Notes: generated from the sequence alone by a model not told the origin. Shown: positions 42,031 to 52,926, counted from the stretch's first letter. The stretch is 64,000 nt of DNA from Arcanobacterium wilhelmae (GCF_029632765.1 NZ_CP121247.1:1488001-1552000), one strand, 5' to 3'. Program-made: numbers and translations.

Positions 42031-42170
42031 TGCGATCCCCTAGGTCGAAAATATTCCGCCCTCTGGGTTTTCACGGCAACGATTCCTCGCGCTGGGCGGC
42101 CCGGAAAGAGGACGGGCGAGGTTCCGCGGCCGCTGGGTTTCACTGTAGCAAGGCGAGCGGCGCGGCGCAT
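42031..42170 (-). promoter_or_regulatory. Structured leader of the binding protein / nucleoside hydrolase operon
   Basis: A -10-like TACAGT lies near 42136. Downstream on the minus strand CCTCGC pairs with GCGAGG, enclosing GCCCG/CGGGC, and two similar words, GTGAAACCCAGCGG and GTGAAAACCCAGAGG, flank the hairpin. The arrangement suggests an attenuator or riboswitch-like leader, or a repeated operator. Confidence 0.4.
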
Positions 42171-42442
42171 GAGTGTACGACGACGCCGGCAGATGGGCGG
42201 CTCTGACGGCGCAACTTGCGCACCGACGTCGGGAGGTCTGCTGGCGGTGCAATTCGCGCACCGACGTCGGCGCGGGACTTTCCACCCACGCAACCGGCTC
42301 AAACCCATGCGCCCTGCAAAATTTTTCACGGCTCGCTTTGCCTTTTCATCCCTTATGGGTGCAATTCCCCCAAACGGACGGGTATTGTGGAGCGTGGTAA
42401 ACGCGGAAAAATATTTCCGACACCCCTTTGAAAAGGAGCAAC
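42171..42442. promoter_or_regulatory. Upstream region of glgP with repeats and inverted repeat
   Basis: A direct repeat of about 16 bp, ending GCGCACCGACGTCGG, occurs near 42219 and 42265. Closer to glgP, CGGAAA-N4-TTTCCG (42404-42419) is an operator-like inverted repeat between a possible -10 TATTGT (42383-42388) and the RBS AAAGGAG (42432-42438). No gene is seen. Confidence 0.5.
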
Positions 42443-44806
42443 ATGTTCGATTCCAACCTGATCGGCACGCAGGTGCGTGCGGTCTCAGGCCGCAATCCGA
42501 TGTCCGGCACCTCAATGGAGTACTGGCAGGCTCTCGCGTCCACAGTTGTCGCGGCGCTGGCGGATAACTGGCAGGCCACGGAAGAGCGCTACAACGCTTC
42601 CCGCATGCAACACTACTTCTCGGCAGAGTTCCTCATGGGCCGAGCACTCTACAACAACCTCTCCAACCTCGGTCTCGTGAAGGACGCGGAGAAGGCGCTC
42701 GCCGATCTGGGTCAGAACCTGTCGGATGTTCTTGAAGAAGAGCACGATGCAGCTCTGGGCAACGGCGGTCTCGGCCGCCTCGCCGCGTGCTTCCTGGATT
42801 CGTCCATCACGCAAGATTTCCCGGTGCGCGGCTACGGCATTCTCTACCGTTACGGCCTGTTTAAGCAGTACTTCGAGAACGGCTTCCAGGAGGAAGAGCC
42901 GGATTCGTGGATGGAGGAGGGCTACCCGTTCGTCATCCGCCGCGAGGAGGCCCAGCGCCGCGTGAAGTTCGACGATCTCGAGGTGCGCGCACTTCCTTAC
43001 GATATGCCGATCACCGGTTTCGGCACGAAGAACGTGGGCACGCTACGCCTGTGGAAGGCCGAGCCGATCGACGAGTTCGATTACAACGCGTTTAACGCCC
43101 AGGATTTCACCGGCGCTATCGTGGAGCGCGAGAAGGTGTCGGATATTTCGCGCGTGCTCTACCCGAACGATTCGTCGTATGAGGGCAAGGTTCTGCGCGT
43201 GCGCCAGCAGTACTTCTTCGTGTCCGCCTCGCTTCAGGCGATCGTGGAGAACGAACTCAAGCAGTACGGTACGCTCGATGGTTTCGGCGAGCACAACTCG
43301 ATTCAGCTCAACGATACGCACCCGGTGATTTCGATTCCGGAGCTCATGCGTATTCTGCTCGACGAGCACGGCTACACCTGGGAGAAGGCGTGGGATATTG
43401 TTTCCCACACCTTCGCTTACACAAACCACACGGTTCTCGCAGAAGCACTCGAGACCTGGGAAGTTTCGATCTTTGCACAGCTCTTTGGCCGTATCCTGGA
43501 GATCGTCAACGAGATCGATCGCCGCTTCCGCATGGAGCTGGCCGAGGCCGGTTACGATCAGGGCAAGATCGATTACATGGCGCCGGTGAGCGATGGCCGC
43601 GTGAAGATGGCGTGGATCGCTTGCTACGCGTCGTTCTCGATCAACGGCGTGGCCGCGATCCACACCGAGATCATCAAGCGCGATACGCTCCACGATTGGC
43701 ACGATATTTGGCCGGAGAAGTTCAACAACAAGACGAACGGCGTGACGCCGCGTCGTTGGCTCCACCAGTGCAACACCCGTCTTTCTGCGCTGCTGACCGA
43801 GCTTTCGGGTTCCGAGGCGTGGGTGAAGGATCTTGATAAGCTCGCGGACCTGGCGAAGTACGCGGACGACGCCTCGGTGCTCGATCGAGTCAACGAGATC
43901 AAGCACGCGAATAAGGTTGATTTCGCGGCGTGGATCAAGAACCGCCAGGGCATTGAGATTAACCCGGAGGCGATCTACGATACGCAGATCAAGCGCCTGC
44001 ACGAGTACAAGCGCCAGCTGATGAACGCGCTGTACATCCTGGATCTGTACTTCAAGATCAAGGACAATCCGAGCGTCGAGGTGCCGCCGCGCGTGTTCAT
44101 TTTCGGCGCGAAGGCTGCCCCGGGTTACGTGATGGCGAAGGCGATCATCAAGCTGATCAACATGATCGCGGATATGGTCAACGATGATGCGGACGTGGCC
44201 GGCCGTCTGAAGGTTGTGTTCGTGGAGAACTACAACGTTTCGCCTGCTGAGCACATTATTCCGGCGTCGGATGTCTCGGAGCAGATCTCGATGGCTGGTA
44301 AGGAAGCCTCGGGTACCTCGAACATGAAGTTCATGATGAACGGCGCTTTGACGCTGGGCACGATGGACGGCGCGAACGTGGAGATCGTGGACGCGGTTGG
44401 CCACGAGAACGCCTACATTTTCGGCGCTCTGGAGGAGGAGCTGCCCCAGCTGAAGGCGAACTACAACCCGGCCGAGGTTGCGGCCGCTACCCCGGGTCTG
44501 CAGCGTGTGCTGTCGGCTCTGGTGGATGGCACGCTCGACGACGGCGGCACGGGCCAGTTCGCGGCGATCCACAAGTCGCTCTACGAGGGTAACGGCTGGG
44601 ATGGCCCGGACATGTACTACGTGATCGGCGATTTCGCCTCCTACCGCGAGGCGAAGGATCGTATGGCCGCGGATTATTACGCTGACCGCCGTGCGTGGGC
44701 GAAGATGGCGTGGATCAACATTTGCGCCTCGGGCCGCTTCTCCTCGGATCGTACGATCCGTGATTACGCCCGCGAGGTGTGGAAGCTGGAGCCGCAGGCG
44801 ATCTGA
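42443..44806 (+). CDS. glgP: Glycogen/maltodextrin phosphorylase
   Basis: Protein of 787 aa, GT35 family. It cleaves terminal alpha-1,4 glucosyl units with phosphate to give glucose-1-phosphate. Conserved stretches include the early active-site segment ALGNGGLGRLAACFLDS, QLNDTHP and KTNGVTPRRWL. The PLP-site segment EASGTSNMKFMMNGALTLG contains the lysine near 630 that forms the Schiff base. ATG at 42443 has AAAGGAG at ideal distance, so it is preferred to an in-frame TTG 15 bp upstream. Its long opposite-strand frame is a shadow. It sits before the GlgE-pathway genes, but with its own terminator. Confidence 0.96.
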   Translation: MFDSNLIGTQVRAVSGRNPMSGTSMEYWQALASTVVAALADNWQATEERYNASRMQHYFSAEFLMGRALYNNLSNLGLVKDAEKALADLGQNLSDVLEEEHDAALGNGGLGRLAACFLDSSITQDFPVRGYGILYRYGLFKQYFENGFQEEEPDSWMEEGYPFVIRREEAQRRVKFDDLEVRALPYDMPITGFGTKNVGTLRLWKAEPIDEFDYNAFNAQDFTGAIVEREKVSDISRVLYPNDSSYEGKVLRVRQQYFFVSASLQAIVENELKQYGTLDGFGEHNSIQLNDTHPVISIPELMRILLDEHGYTWEKAWDIVSHTFAYTNHTVLAEALETWEVSIFAQLFGRILEIVNEIDRRFRMELAEAGYDQGKIDYMAPVSDGRVKMAWIACYASFSINGVAAIHTEIIKRDTLHDWHDIWPEKFNNKTNGVTPRRWLHQCNTRLSALLTELSGSEAWVKDLDKLADLAKYADDASVLDRVNEIKHANKVDFAAWIKNRQGIEINPEAIYDTQIKRLHEYKRQLMNALYILDLYFKIKDNPSVEVPPRVFIFGAKAAPGYVMAKAIIKLINMIADMVNDDADVAGRLKVVFVENYNVSPAEHIIPASDVSEQISMAGKEASGTSNMKFMMNGALTLGTMDGANVEIVDAVGHENAYIFGALEEELPQLKANYNPAEVAAATPGLQRVLSALVDGTLDDGGTGQFAAIHKSLYEGNGWDGPDMYYVIGDFASYREAKDRMAADYYADRRAWAKMAWINICASGRFSSDRTIRDYAREVWKLEPQAI

Positions 44807-44826
44807 TTGCCGCGCTGATTGGCGTT

Positions 44827-44861
44827 GACGGGCGGTGGGGAGTTCTTCCCCACCGCCCGTC
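44827..44861 (+). terminator. Terminator after glgP
   Basis: A 15-bp perfect stem (44827-44841 with 44847-44861) is followed by ATTTTCATT. The gap to glgE also holds an 8-bp inverted repeat TGCCATGG/CCATGGCA (44889-44896 with 44913-44920) that could be an operator. Confidence 0.9.
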
Positions 44862-45003
44862 ATTTTCATTCCCGGGCGGTCAATTCGATGCCATGGCGAG
44901 GGATCACGGTATCCATGGCAAACGGTGGGGCGGGCGAGGGCAAACGTTAACGGCGAGTTTCGCATGCGGTGAAGTGATCGCCATTTTTTGTCCTACCCCC
45001 GGC

Positions 45004-45018
45004 TAGACTTGTGACGTG
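45004..45018 (+). promoter_or_regulatory. Leaderless promoter/start of glgE
   Basis: A -10 TAGACT (45004-45009) is followed after exactly 6 nt by GTG at 45016; no Shine-Dalgarno sequence is present. Confidence 0.6.
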
Positions 45019-47388
45019 AGCATTTTTCATCGTAAGAGCAAGCATTCGGCAACGACGCCGGAGCCGCAAGGAGCGCCCGAAATGTCCCGTCCCCTTTCTT
45101 CCGAAGTCCCGTCAGATCCTCTCGCGCATACGCCAGAGCCGGCCACTACGCCTGGTGGCGAGCCGCGTTCGAAGGCGAAGCACGCAGCCACACCGGTGAA
45201 GGGGCCGGTTTCTCACACGTCCCCGTCGGCCCCCTCGGGTGCTGTGCCGGCGTCGGTGTTGGGTTCGTCCGCGCCAGCTGGCAACCCGTTTGGTGTGCCA
45301 CAGCCTGCCCCGTTCGCGCCGGTGGGGCGCATCCCGATTGTTGATATCTCGCCCAAACTGGCGGATGGTGCCTGGGCGGTGAAGGGCACGGAGCACGAGG
45401 CGTTCCCGGTACGTGCCACGATTTTCCGCGAGGGCCACGATCTGTTCGCGGCCGAGGCGGTGCTCGTGGATCCGCAGGGTCATGTTGCCCAGAGGGTGCC
45501 GATGGTGGATATTGCGCCTGGTCTTCGGCGTCACGAAGCGTGGCTCACGCCTACGGCGCCTGGCCGCTGGACGTTCTATATTTCGGCTTGGTCGGATCCG
45601 TGGGCCACGTGGCGCCACAATGCTGAGATCAAGCTCGCCGCCGGCCAAGATATCGAGCTCGTATTCCTCGAGGGGCAGGCGCTCCTGGCGCGTGCCGCGA
45701 AGGGCGCACCGGCGTCGTCGGGCGAGCACGAAACGTTCCTTGCGGCCGGGGCCGCAACGATGAATACGCAGGCCACCGCGCGCGAACGCTACGCGAGCGC
45801 CACGAACCCGTCGGTGCTGGCCGCGCTGGAGAAGTACCCGCTGCGGGATCTCGAATCGCATTCGGCGTCGTTCCCGGTGGCGGTGGATCGCGAGCGCGCG
45901 CTCGTGGGCTCGTGGTACGAGATCTTCCCGCGCTCGATCGGCGCTTATCAGGCACCGGACGGCTCGTGGGTGTCGGGCACGTTGCGCACGGCGGCCGAGG
46001 GCCTGGATCGAATCGCTGGCATGGGGTTCGACGTCGTCTACCTCACCCCGATCCATCCGATCGGCACCACCGCCCGCAAGGGGAAGAACAACACGCTCAC
46101 GGCGATGCCGGGCGATCCTGGCAGCCCGTACGCGATCGGCTCACCCGATGGCGGGCACGATGCGATCGATCCCGTGCTCGGAACGTTCGGAGATTTCGAT
46201 GCGTTCGTTGGGCGCGCACGCGAGCTCGGCATGGAGGTTGCGATGGATTTCGCGCTCCAGTGCTCGCCCGATCACCCGTGGGTTGTGGAGCATCCCGAGT
46301 GGTTCACCACGCGGGCAGACGGCACGATCGCCTATGCGGAGAACCCGCCAAAGAAATATCAAGATATTTACCCGCTGAACTTTGATAACGATCCGGAGGG
46401 TATTTACGCCGAGATCGTGCGGATTCTGGAGCTGTGGGTGGCCCACGGGGTCACGATCTTCCGCGTTGATAACCCGCACACCAAGCCTGTGGCGTTCTGG
46501 CAGCGCCTGCTGGCTGAGTTCCGCGAGCGCCACCCGGAGGTGATCTTCCTGGCGGAGGCGTTCACTCAGCCGCCGATGATGCAAACGCTTGGCGCGATTG
46601 GCTTTCACCAGTCCTACACGTATTTCGCGTGGCGCAACGAACGCGGCGAGATCGAGGATTACCTGCGCGAGCTCGCCTACGAGTCCGATTCGCGTCTGCG
46701 CCCGGCGTTCTGGCCAACGACTCACGATATCCTCACGCCCTACATGCAAAACGGTGGGCGCAACGCGTTCATGATCCGCGCGATCCTCGCAGCTACCGGC
46801 TCGCCCACGTGGGGTATCTACTCGGGCTACGAGCTGGTGGAGCGTGAGCCACGCCCAGGCTTCGAGGAGCAGAACGACAACGAAAAGTACGAATACAAGC
46901 CCCGCGATTTTGAGGCCGTGCGCCGCAACGGAGTGGAAGGGTTGCTCACGCGCCTGAACGAGATTCGCTCACGCCACGTGGCTTTGCAACGCCTACGCAA
47001 CGTACATATCAACGGCTCAACGGATGAGAAAATCCTGTCGTTTACGAAGATCGCACGACGTAGCGAGGTTGCCGATTCTCGTGCGCACGTTGCACCGGCG
47101 CAAACGACAACGACGGGCGCTCCCTGGCCCACCGTCGTCGCGGAGGATCCGAACGAGGTTGCGGACGCCGTGATCGTCGTGGTGAACCTCGATGCGTACA
47201 CGGCACGCAACGCGGAACTCTACCTGGATCTGAGCCTGTTCGGCGCCCGGGCAAACGGCGACGAGCCGGTGCTCGAGGTCACTGATGAGCTCACTGGCGA
47301 AACCTACCACTGGAACAGCCACCCGTTCGTCCGTCTCGATCCGTCCAACCGTCCCGCCCACATCCTGTCTGTGAAGGTGATTAAGTGA
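45016..47388 (+). CDS. glgE: Maltosyltransferase GlgE (alpha-1,4-glucan:maltose-1-P)
   Basis: Protein of 790 aa, GH13_3. It transfers maltosyl units from maltose-1-phosphate onto alpha-glucan. After an unusual Pro/Ala/Ser-rich extension of about 100 residues, the GlgE core begins at [21 protein letters not shown]. Catalytic regions are [10 protein letters not shown] with the nucleophile Asp near 484, [12 protein letters not shown] with the acid/base Glu near 514, and TTHDILTPY near 569; the region ARKGKNN is also typical. The GTG at 45016 has leaderless spacing; an internal ATG at 45082 would remove only part of the extension. It overlaps treS by 4 bp (GTGA). It is an essential step of the TreS-Mak-GlgE-GlgB route. 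Confidence 0.95.
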   Translation: MSIFHRKSKHSATTPEPQGAPEMSRPLSSEVPSDPLAHTPEPATTPGGEPRSKAKHAATPVKGPVSHTSPSAPSGAVPASVLGSSAPAGNPFGVPQPAPFAPVGRIPIVDISPKLADGAWAVKGTEHEAFPVRATIFREGHDLFAAEAVLVDPQGHVAQRVPMVDIAPGLRRHEAWLTPTAPGRWTFYISAWSDPWATWRHNAEIKLAAGQDIELVFLEGQALLARAAKGAPASSGEHETFLAAGAATMNTQATARERYASATNPSVLAALEKYPLRDLESHSASFPVAVDRERALVGSWYEIFPRSIGAYQAPDGSWVSGTLRTAAEGLDRIAGMGFDVVYLTPIHPIGTTARKGKNNTLTAMPGDPGSPYAIGSPDGGHDAIDPVLGTFGDFDAFVGRARELGMEVAMDFALQCSPDHPWVVEHPEWFTTRADGTIAYAENPPKKYQDIYPLNFDNDPEGIYAEIVRILELWVAHGVTIFRVDNPHTKPVAFWQRLLAEFRERHPEVIFLAEAFTQPPMMQTLGAIGFHQSYTYFAWRNERGEIEDYLRELAYESDSRLRPAFWPTTHDILTPYMQNGGRNAFMIRAILAATGSPTWGIYSGYELVEREPRPGFEEQNDNEKYEYKPRDFEAVRRNGVEGLLTRLNEIRSRHVALQRLRNVHINGSTDEKILSFTKIARRSEVADSRAHVAPAQTTTTGAPWPTVVAEDPNEVADAVIVVVNLDAYTARNAELYLDLSLFGARANGDEPVLEVTDELTGETYHWNSHPFVRLDPSNRPAHILSVKVIK

Positions 47389-49166
47389 CTTCGAAAATTA
47401 CGTTCCCCTCAGCCGAACGCAACGGACTGAGCGACGATCCGGAATGGTACCGCAGCGCCGTCTTCTACGAGGTGTTACTGCGGGCGTTCGGCGACACCAC
47501 GGGATCCGGCGTCGGCGATCTCGCCGGGCTCACCTCGCATCTCGACTACCTTGAGTGGCTCGGCGTGGATTGCATCTGGATCCCGCCGTTCTACCCGTCG
47601 CCTCTTCGCGACGGCGGATACGACATCTCGGACTACGAAAACGTCGATCCGATCTACGGATCCATCGAGGATTTCCAGGCGCTCGTTGAGGCCGCCCACA
47701 AGCGCGGAATCCGCGTGATTATCGACCTGGTGATGAACCATACCTCCGATGCTCACCCGTGGTTCCAAGCTTCGCGCCGTGATCCTCACGGACCGTACGG
47801 CGATTTCTACGTATGGTCGGATACGGACGAAAAGTACGCCGATGCGCGGATCATCTTTGTGGATACGGAAACCTCAAACTGGACGTACGATTCGGTGCGC
47901 GGGCAGTACTACTGGCACCGTTTCTTCTCCCACCAGCCGGATCTTAACTACGAGAATCCGAAAGTACGCGAAGCCATGTTCGACATGGTCCGCTTCTGGG
48001 CACGCATGGGACTCGATGGCTTCCGACTCGACGCCGTGCCCTACCTGTTCGAAGAGGAAGGCACGAACTGCGAAAACCTTCCCCGCACGCACGAGTTCCT
48101 TGCGGATCTGCGCGCGATGGTGGATGAAGAATTCCCCGGCACGATCCTGCTGGCCGAGGCAAACCAGTGGCCGGCGGACGTGGTGGAGTACTTCGGCACC
48201 GACGAGCGCCCCGAGTGCCACATGTGCTTCCACTTCCCCGTGATGCCGCGCATCTACTATGCGCTCCGCGATGAGCGTGCAGCCGCCATCCGCGATATTT
48301 TGCGCGATACTCCGCAGCCGCCTGCGGGCGGCCAGTGGGGCACGTTCTTGCGCAACCACGACGAACTCACGCTCGAAATGGTGACGAACGACGAGCGCGT
48401 GGCCATGTACGACTGGTATGCCTCGGATCCGCGGATGCGGGCAAACGTCGGGATCCGGCGCCGCCTCGCTCCTCTGCTCGAGAATTCGCGCCCACAGATC
48501 GAGCTAGCGAACGCTCTGCTACTTTCCCTCCCCGGTAGCCCGTATCTGTATTACGGCGACGAGATCGGCATGGGCGATAACATCTGGCTCCCCGATCGCG
48601 ATTCGGTGCGCACGCCAATGCAGTGGAGCCCCGATCGCAACGCGGGCTTCTCAGATGCAGATCCGGGCAAGCTCTACCTGCCAACGATCCAGTCGCTTGT
48701 GTACCACTATCAGGCGATCAACGTCGAAGCACAGGTAGCGCAACCGAACTCGCTGTTGCATTGGAACCACGACGTTTTGGCCGTGCGTGATCGCTACCCC
48801 GTTCTCGGGCGCGGCGATTTCACCATGCTCGATTCGTCCAACGAATCCGTGCTCGCCTTCCTCCGCTCGAACGACGAGCAGGTGGTGCTGTGTGTGATGA
48901 ACCTGGCGTCCACTCCGCGTTCGGTCACAGTGAGCGTGCCCGGATACGAAGGATGGCAAAGCTGGGACGCTTTTGGTGGAGGCGAGTTCCCGTCCATCGC
49001 CGATTCTGGCGAGATCACACTCACTCTCTCGGCGCGCGATTTCTTCTGGCTCGAGCTCACAAACCCTGCCGCGAAACAGGCACCGATCGCGCCGGAAGAG
49101 GCAGACCTCGATAACCCCGGCGTCGGGCAGGCCTTCGACGCCGCAACCGGTGAGCTCTTAGAATAA
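47385..49166 (+). CDS. treS: Trehalose synthase TreS (maltose-trehalose isomerase)
   Basis: Protein of 593 aa, GH13_16, which interconverts trehalose and maltose. The opening [20 protein letters not shown] and [27 protein letters not shown] are typical. Catalytic regions are [17 protein letters not shown] (Asp near 216), LLAEANQWP (Glu near 258) and [13 protein letters not shown] (Asp near 325). The [18 protein letters not shown] stretch is a TreS signature against plain alpha-glucosidases. It is coupled to glgE by GTGA overlap. Unlike some actinobacterial TreS it is not fused to maltokinase; that enzyme is the next gene. Confidence 0.95.
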   Translation: MTSKITFPSAERNGLSDDPEWYRSAVFYEVLLRAFGDTTGSGVGDLAGLTSHLDYLEWLGVDCIWIPPFYPSPLRDGGYDISDYENVDPIYGSIEDFQALVEAAHKRGIRVIIDLVMNHTSDAHPWFQASRRDPHGPYGDFYVWSDTDEKYADARIIFVDTETSNWTYDSVRGQYYWHRFFSHQPDLNYENPKVREAMFDMVRFWARMGLDGFRLDAVPYLFEEEGTNCENLPRTHEFLADLRAMVDEEFPGTILLAEANQWPADVVEYFGTDERPECHMCFHFPVMPRIYYALRDERAAAIRDILRDTPQPPAGGQWGTFLRNHDELTLEMVTNDERVAMYDWYASDPRMRANVGIRRRLAPLLENSRPQIELANALLLSLPGSPYLYYGDEIGMGDNIWLPDRDSVRTPMQWSPDRNAGFSDADPGKLYLPTIQSLVYHYQAINVEAQVAQPNSLLHWNHDVLAVRDRYPVLGRGDFTMLDSSNESVLAFLRSNDEQVVLCVMNLASTPRSVTVSVPGYEGWQSWDAFGGGEFPSIADSGEITLTLSARDFFWLELTNPAAKQAPIAPEEADLDNPGVGQAFDAATGELLE

Positions 49167-49194
49167 AACGGCAGGCGGGCGCGGCCCGCTCATT

Positions 49195-49224
49195 GTGCTG
49201 GCCCTGCCTGGGCAGGGCCAGCAC
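49195..49224 (+). terminator. Hairpin between treS and maltokinase genes
   Basis: A 14-bp perfect stem (49195-49208 with 49211-49224) lies 28 bp after treS and 30 bp before the maltokinase start. It lacks a T tract, so it may attenuate or stabilise rather than stop transcription. Confidence 0.65.
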
Positions 49225-49254
49225 ACACATCAAACGTCGACGTGAGGAGGAACA

Positions 49255-50565
49255 ATGGAGTTCAACGCAGGATCGCAGCCCTGGCAGGATGCCACGGCTC
49301 TTGAGGAGATGATGCGCACGGCGCGCTGGTATCGCGGCCATGAGCCGAAGATCGAGTTCGGTCCGTGGGCACGCACAGGGAATTCGAGTTCGGCTATGGT
49401 GCTCCAGCTCATACGCAGTGAAGGGCGGATCTATCAGGTGCCGATCTACCTCGGCCCCGCGATGCCCTCCGATCATGAACTTCCCGGATATATTGGGCCC
49501 ACCGGCAATCTCAGCGCATTCGACGCCACCGAGCATCCAGCAGGTACCGCCGCGATCTACGAGGCCCTCCTCGACGGGCTCGAGTGGGAAGGTCCTCTCA
49601 CGGTCAGTGCCACAGCGTTGCGCGGGTCGGCCAACGAACTCCCCCGCGTCGTCTCCTCACACAAGCTCTCCTCCGAGCAGTCGAACACCTCTGTCATCTA
49701 CAACTTCGGCGCGGGAGGAGCAGAAGGCGCCGGGATCATCATCAAGATATTCCGGGTAGTCAGCGCCGGCCGTAACCCCGACGTCGAACTTATGGAGGGG
49801 CTCGAAAAGTGTGGCACAACGGCGATCCCGCGCCAGTACGGTTCCCTCTCCTCCGACGCCGATGGACATATCGATCTCGCCGTCGCGGTCGAGTTTTTGG
49901 CTGGTTCCGTCGATGCGTGGCAGGTCCTCACCGCGCAAGCGGCGGCGTCGCCCACCTTGGCGGACCCGCAACAGATCGTGGAGCTGGGAGCAATGACCCG
50001 CGAAATCCACCGGGATCTTGCGGGCGCCTTCCCCACCATTACCCCCACCGAGGAACTCAAACGCCGCATGCGCACGATCTGGCAAGAACGGGCTCAGCAG
50101 GCGATCCTAGATGCTCCTGAGCTGGCAGAGAAACTCCCCGCGATCAGCACTGTATTCGACGCTGCAGTGGACTCTCCGTGGCCCGAACTGACGCGAATCC
50201 ACGGCGATCTCCACCTCGGCCAAGTCCTGCGCTCCCCCGAACGGGGCTGGGTCGCACTCGATTTCGAAGGAGAACCGCTGCGCCCGCTCGAACTGCGCCA
50301 ACAGCCAGATGTGCCGCTGCGCGATGTCGCTGGAATGCTACGCTCCTTCGACTACGCGGCCGGAGCAACCGGCGTCGGGCGCAAGTGGGCTACGCAGGCA
50401 CGCGCCGCGTTCCTTGAGGGATACGGCCCGATCGAGAACCAGGCGCTCCTGGATGCCCTTGAACTCGACAAAGCCCTCTACGAAGTAAGCTACGAGGCGG
50501 CCTCGCGCCCCGATTGGATCCACATTCCGCTCGCAGGAGTGGACGCACTCTTGACGAAGCCGTAA
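49255..50565 (+). CDS. mak: Maltokinase (Mak/Pep2)
   Basis: Protein of 436 aa. It phosphorylates maltose with ATP to maltose-1-phosphate, the GlgE donor. The C-terminal aminoglycoside-phosphotransferase-like lobe has the catalytic loop RIHGDLHLGQ (near 314-323) and metal-binding LDFEGEP (near 340). The N-terminal lobe includes the family phrases KIEFGPWARTG and TSVIYNFGAGG. ATG at 49255 follows GAGGAGGAAC. It is placed between treS and glgB, the expected neighbours. It is free-standing rather than fused to TreS. Confidence 0.93.
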   Translation: MEFNAGSQPWQDATALEEMMRTARWYRGHEPKIEFGPWARTGNSSSAMVLQLIRSEGRIYQVPIYLGPAMPSDHELPGYIGPTGNLSAFDATEHPAGTAAIYEALLDGLEWEGPLTVSATALRGSANELPRVVSSHKLSSEQSNTSVIYNFGAGGAEGAGIIIKIFRVVSAGRNPDVELMEGLEKCGTTAIPRQYGSLSSDADGHIDLAVAVEFLAGSVDAWQVLTAQAAASPTLADPQQIVELGAMTREIHRDLAGAFPTITPTEELKRRMRTIWQERAQQAILDAPELAEKLPAISTVFDAAVDSPWPELTRIHGDLHLGQVLRSPERGWVALDFEGEPLRPLELRQQPDVPLRDVAGMLRSFDYAAGATGVGRKWATQARAAFLEGYGPIENQALLDALELDKALYEVSYEAASRPDWIHIPLAGVDALLTKP

Positions 50566-50744
50566 CGGGAACAACTACCCAGATCGGCGGCGACTTTGCC
50601 CGCTATGCTGGGCTTTCCAAAAACGTAAATATTCGCCTGCGTAAGGAAACGTTCTGCCTAGGCACCTCGGCCCAATCTCAGGCACAATAGTGTTAAGTAA
50701 AAACGCAACAGCCCCACAAGGTAGTGGGGACGAAAGAGTGAATC

Positions 50745-52919
50745 ATGGTCCAACCGATTGATATCTCGTACGACGTTCTCGACGCCGTGTCCAATGGTTT
50801 CTACTATGCGCCGCACGATGTGCTCGGCCCCCACGTGGAAGATGGCAAACTCACAATTCGCGTTCTGCGCCAGCTTGCCGATTCAGTCACCATTCTCACT
50901 GCAGATCACGAGTACGAGGCCACGCACGAGTTCAACGGCATCTGGTTCGTTGTCATCGAGACCGATGAAGTGCCCGATTACAAGGTCCGCGCAATGTACG
51001 GTGATCTCGAAACTGTGACGGATGATGGTTACCGTTTCCTTCCCTCGCTCGGTGAGATGGACATTTACCTGTTCTCGGAGGGCCGCCACGAGGAACTGTG
51101 GAAGGTGCTCGGCTCACACCTGGTCAGCTACGAATCCTCTCTCGGTTCCGTTGAGGGCGCAACGTTCGCCGTATGGGCGCCGAGCGCGAAGGCTGTTCGC
51201 GTCATTGGTGATTTCAACGCGTGGACAGGCAACCGCGGATCGATGCGCTCGCTCGGCTCGTCCGGCGTGTGGGAACTGTTCGTTCCTGGCGCGAAGGAAG
51301 GCGCCCGCTACAAGTACGAGATCCAGTACCAGGACGGCTCGTGGCACCAGAAGGCTGATCCAATGGCCCGCCGCACGGAGATCCCGCCGTCCACCGCCTC
51401 GATCATCACCTCTACCCACTTCGAGTGGAGCGACGAGGAGTGGCTCGATCAGCGCGCAGAAACGGATCCGCATGCTGGGCGCGTGTCGATCTACGAGATG
51501 CATGTAGCGTCCTGGCGTCCAGGCCTCGATTACAAGGAGATGGCCGAACAGCTCATCGGGCACGTGAAGTACATGGGCTTCACGCACGTGGAGTTCATGC
51601 CGCTCGCCGAGCACCCGTACGGCCCGTCGTGGGGTTACCAGGTCACCGGCTACTACGCTCCGTCGGCTCGCTTCGGTGATCCAGACGGACTGCGCTACCT
51701 CATCAACGAGCTCCACAAGGCTGGCATTGGCGTAATCATGGATTGGGTGCCGGCCCACTTCCCGAAGGACGAGTGGGCACTGGCTCGTTTCGACGGCACC
51801 CCACTGTATGAGGATCCGAACCCGCTTCGTGGCGAGCACCCGGATTGGGGCACGTACGTGTTCAACTTCGGAAGGCGCGAGGTGCGTAACTTCCTCGTAG
51901 CGAACGCCTTGTACTGGCTGGAAGAGTTCCACCTCGATGGCATCCGCGTGGATGCGGTGGCCTCGATGCTCTACCTCGATTACTCGCGCGAGGATGGCCA
52001 GTGGGAGCCGAACCAGTACGGCGGGCGCGAGAACCTGGAGGCGATCTCCTTCATCCAGGAAGCGAACGCCACCGCCTACCGCAACTGCCCGGGCATCATG
52101 ATGATCGCCGAGGAATCCACCTCGTGGGGTGGGGTCACGGCGATGACAGAAACCGGCGGCCTCGGCTTCGGCTTGAAGTGGAACATGGGCTGGATGAACG
52201 ACACCCTGCGCTACCTGGCAGAGGAGCCGATCAACCGCCGCTGGCACCACAACGAGCTCACGTTCTCGCTGGTCTACGCATTCTCAGAGCAGTTCGTTCT
52301 GCCGATCTCGCACGATGAGGTTGTGCACGGCAAGGGCTCGCTCTACACGAAGATGCCTGGCGATCATTGGCAGAAGCTCGCCGGCATCCGCCTGCTGTTC
52401 GGCTACATGTGGACCCACCCGGGCAAGCAGCTGCTGTTCATGGGCCAGGAGTTCGGCCAGATCCACGAGTGGGACGAATCGACTGGCCTTGAGTGGTGGC
52501 TCACGGACGATAAGGGCCACGACGGCGTGATGAGCGCCCTCAAGCAGCTCAATGAGGTCCAGGAGGCCCACCCCGCCCTGTACGACGACGATTTCACGCC
52601 TCACGGCTTCGAGTGGATCAATGGTGGCGATAGCGATCACAACGTGCTGTCCTACCTGCGCCGCTCGAAGGACGGCTCGGATGTGGTAGCCGTGGTATGT
52701 AACTTCGCTGGCACCCCGCACACGGATTACCGTGTGGGTCTGCCGGAGCTCGGCACGTGGAAGGAGATCGCTAACACGGATGCTGTGGAATTCGGCGGAA
52801 GCGGCGTTGGCAACTTCGGGGCTGTTGAATCCGAGCCAGTGCCGTGGGATGGTCGTCCGTTCTCGGCGCGTCTGCAGGTTCCGCCATACGGCGTGGTGAT
52901 TCTGGCGCCGGAGAAGTAA
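50745..52919 (+). CDS. glgB: 1,4-alpha-glucan branching enzyme GlgB
   Basis: Protein of 724 aa with two N-terminal CBM48-type domains (about 15-110 and 120-220), a GH13_9 barrel and a C-terminal beta domain. Catalytic regions are [19 protein letters not shown] (nucleophile Asp near 402), IAEESTSW (Glu near 456) and [15 protein letters not shown] (Asp near 525). It introduces alpha-1,6 branches into glucan made by GlgE. The upstream gap (50566-50744) contains a promoter but no recognisable gene. The ATG has only a weak GAAAGAG. It ends in a very strong convergent terminator. Confidence 0.95.
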   Translation: MVQPIDISYDVLDAVSNGFYYAPHDVLGPHVEDGKLTIRVLRQLADSVTILTADHEYEATHEFNGIWFVVIETDEVPDYKVRAMYGDLETVTDDGYRFLPSLGEMDIYLFSEGRHEELWKVLGSHLVSYESSLGSVEGATFAVWAPSAKAVRVIGDFNAWTGNRGSMRSLGSSGVWELFVPGAKEGARYKYEIQYQDGSWHQKADPMARRTEIPPSTASIITSTHFEWSDEEWLDQRAETDPHAGRVSIYEMHVASWRPGLDYKEMAEQLIGHVKYMGFTHVEFMPLAEHPYGPSWGYQVTGYYAPSARFGDPDGLRYLINELHKAGIGVIMDWVPAHFPKDEWALARFDGTPLYEDPNPLRGEHPDWGTYVFNFGRREVRNFLVANALYWLEEFHLDGIRVDAVASMLYLDYSREDGQWEPNQYGGRENLEAISFIQEANATAYRNCPGIMMIAEESTSWGGVTAMTETGGLGFGLKWNMGWMNDTLRYLAEEPINRRWHHNELTFSLVYAFSEQFVLPISHDEVVHGKGSLYTKMPGDHWQKLAGIRLLFGYMWTHPGKQLLFMGQEFGQIHEWDESTGLEWWLTDDKGHDGVMSALKQLNEVQEAHPALYDDDFTPHGFEWINGGDSDHNVLSYLRRSKDGSDVVAVVCNFAGTPHTDYRVGLPELGTWKEIANTDAVEFGGSGVGNFGAVESEPVPWDGRPFSARLQVPPYGVVILAPEK

Positions 52920-52926
52920 TTAGATC

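Noticed and set aside
42031..42180. TPP or FMN riboswitch upstream of the NMT1-type binding protein
   Set aside because: The conserved TPP core (CUGAGA ... ACCUGAU) and FMN core (AGGGxxxxxUUCxGU-like) were not found on the minus strand; the structure is reported as unassigned instead.
43043..44965. Long minus-strand frame (640 codons) opposite glgP
   Set aside because: It lies wholly opposite a strongly conserved phosphorylase; the translation is Arg/Val/His/Leu-rich with no recognisable domain, the usual shadow of high-GC coding sequence.
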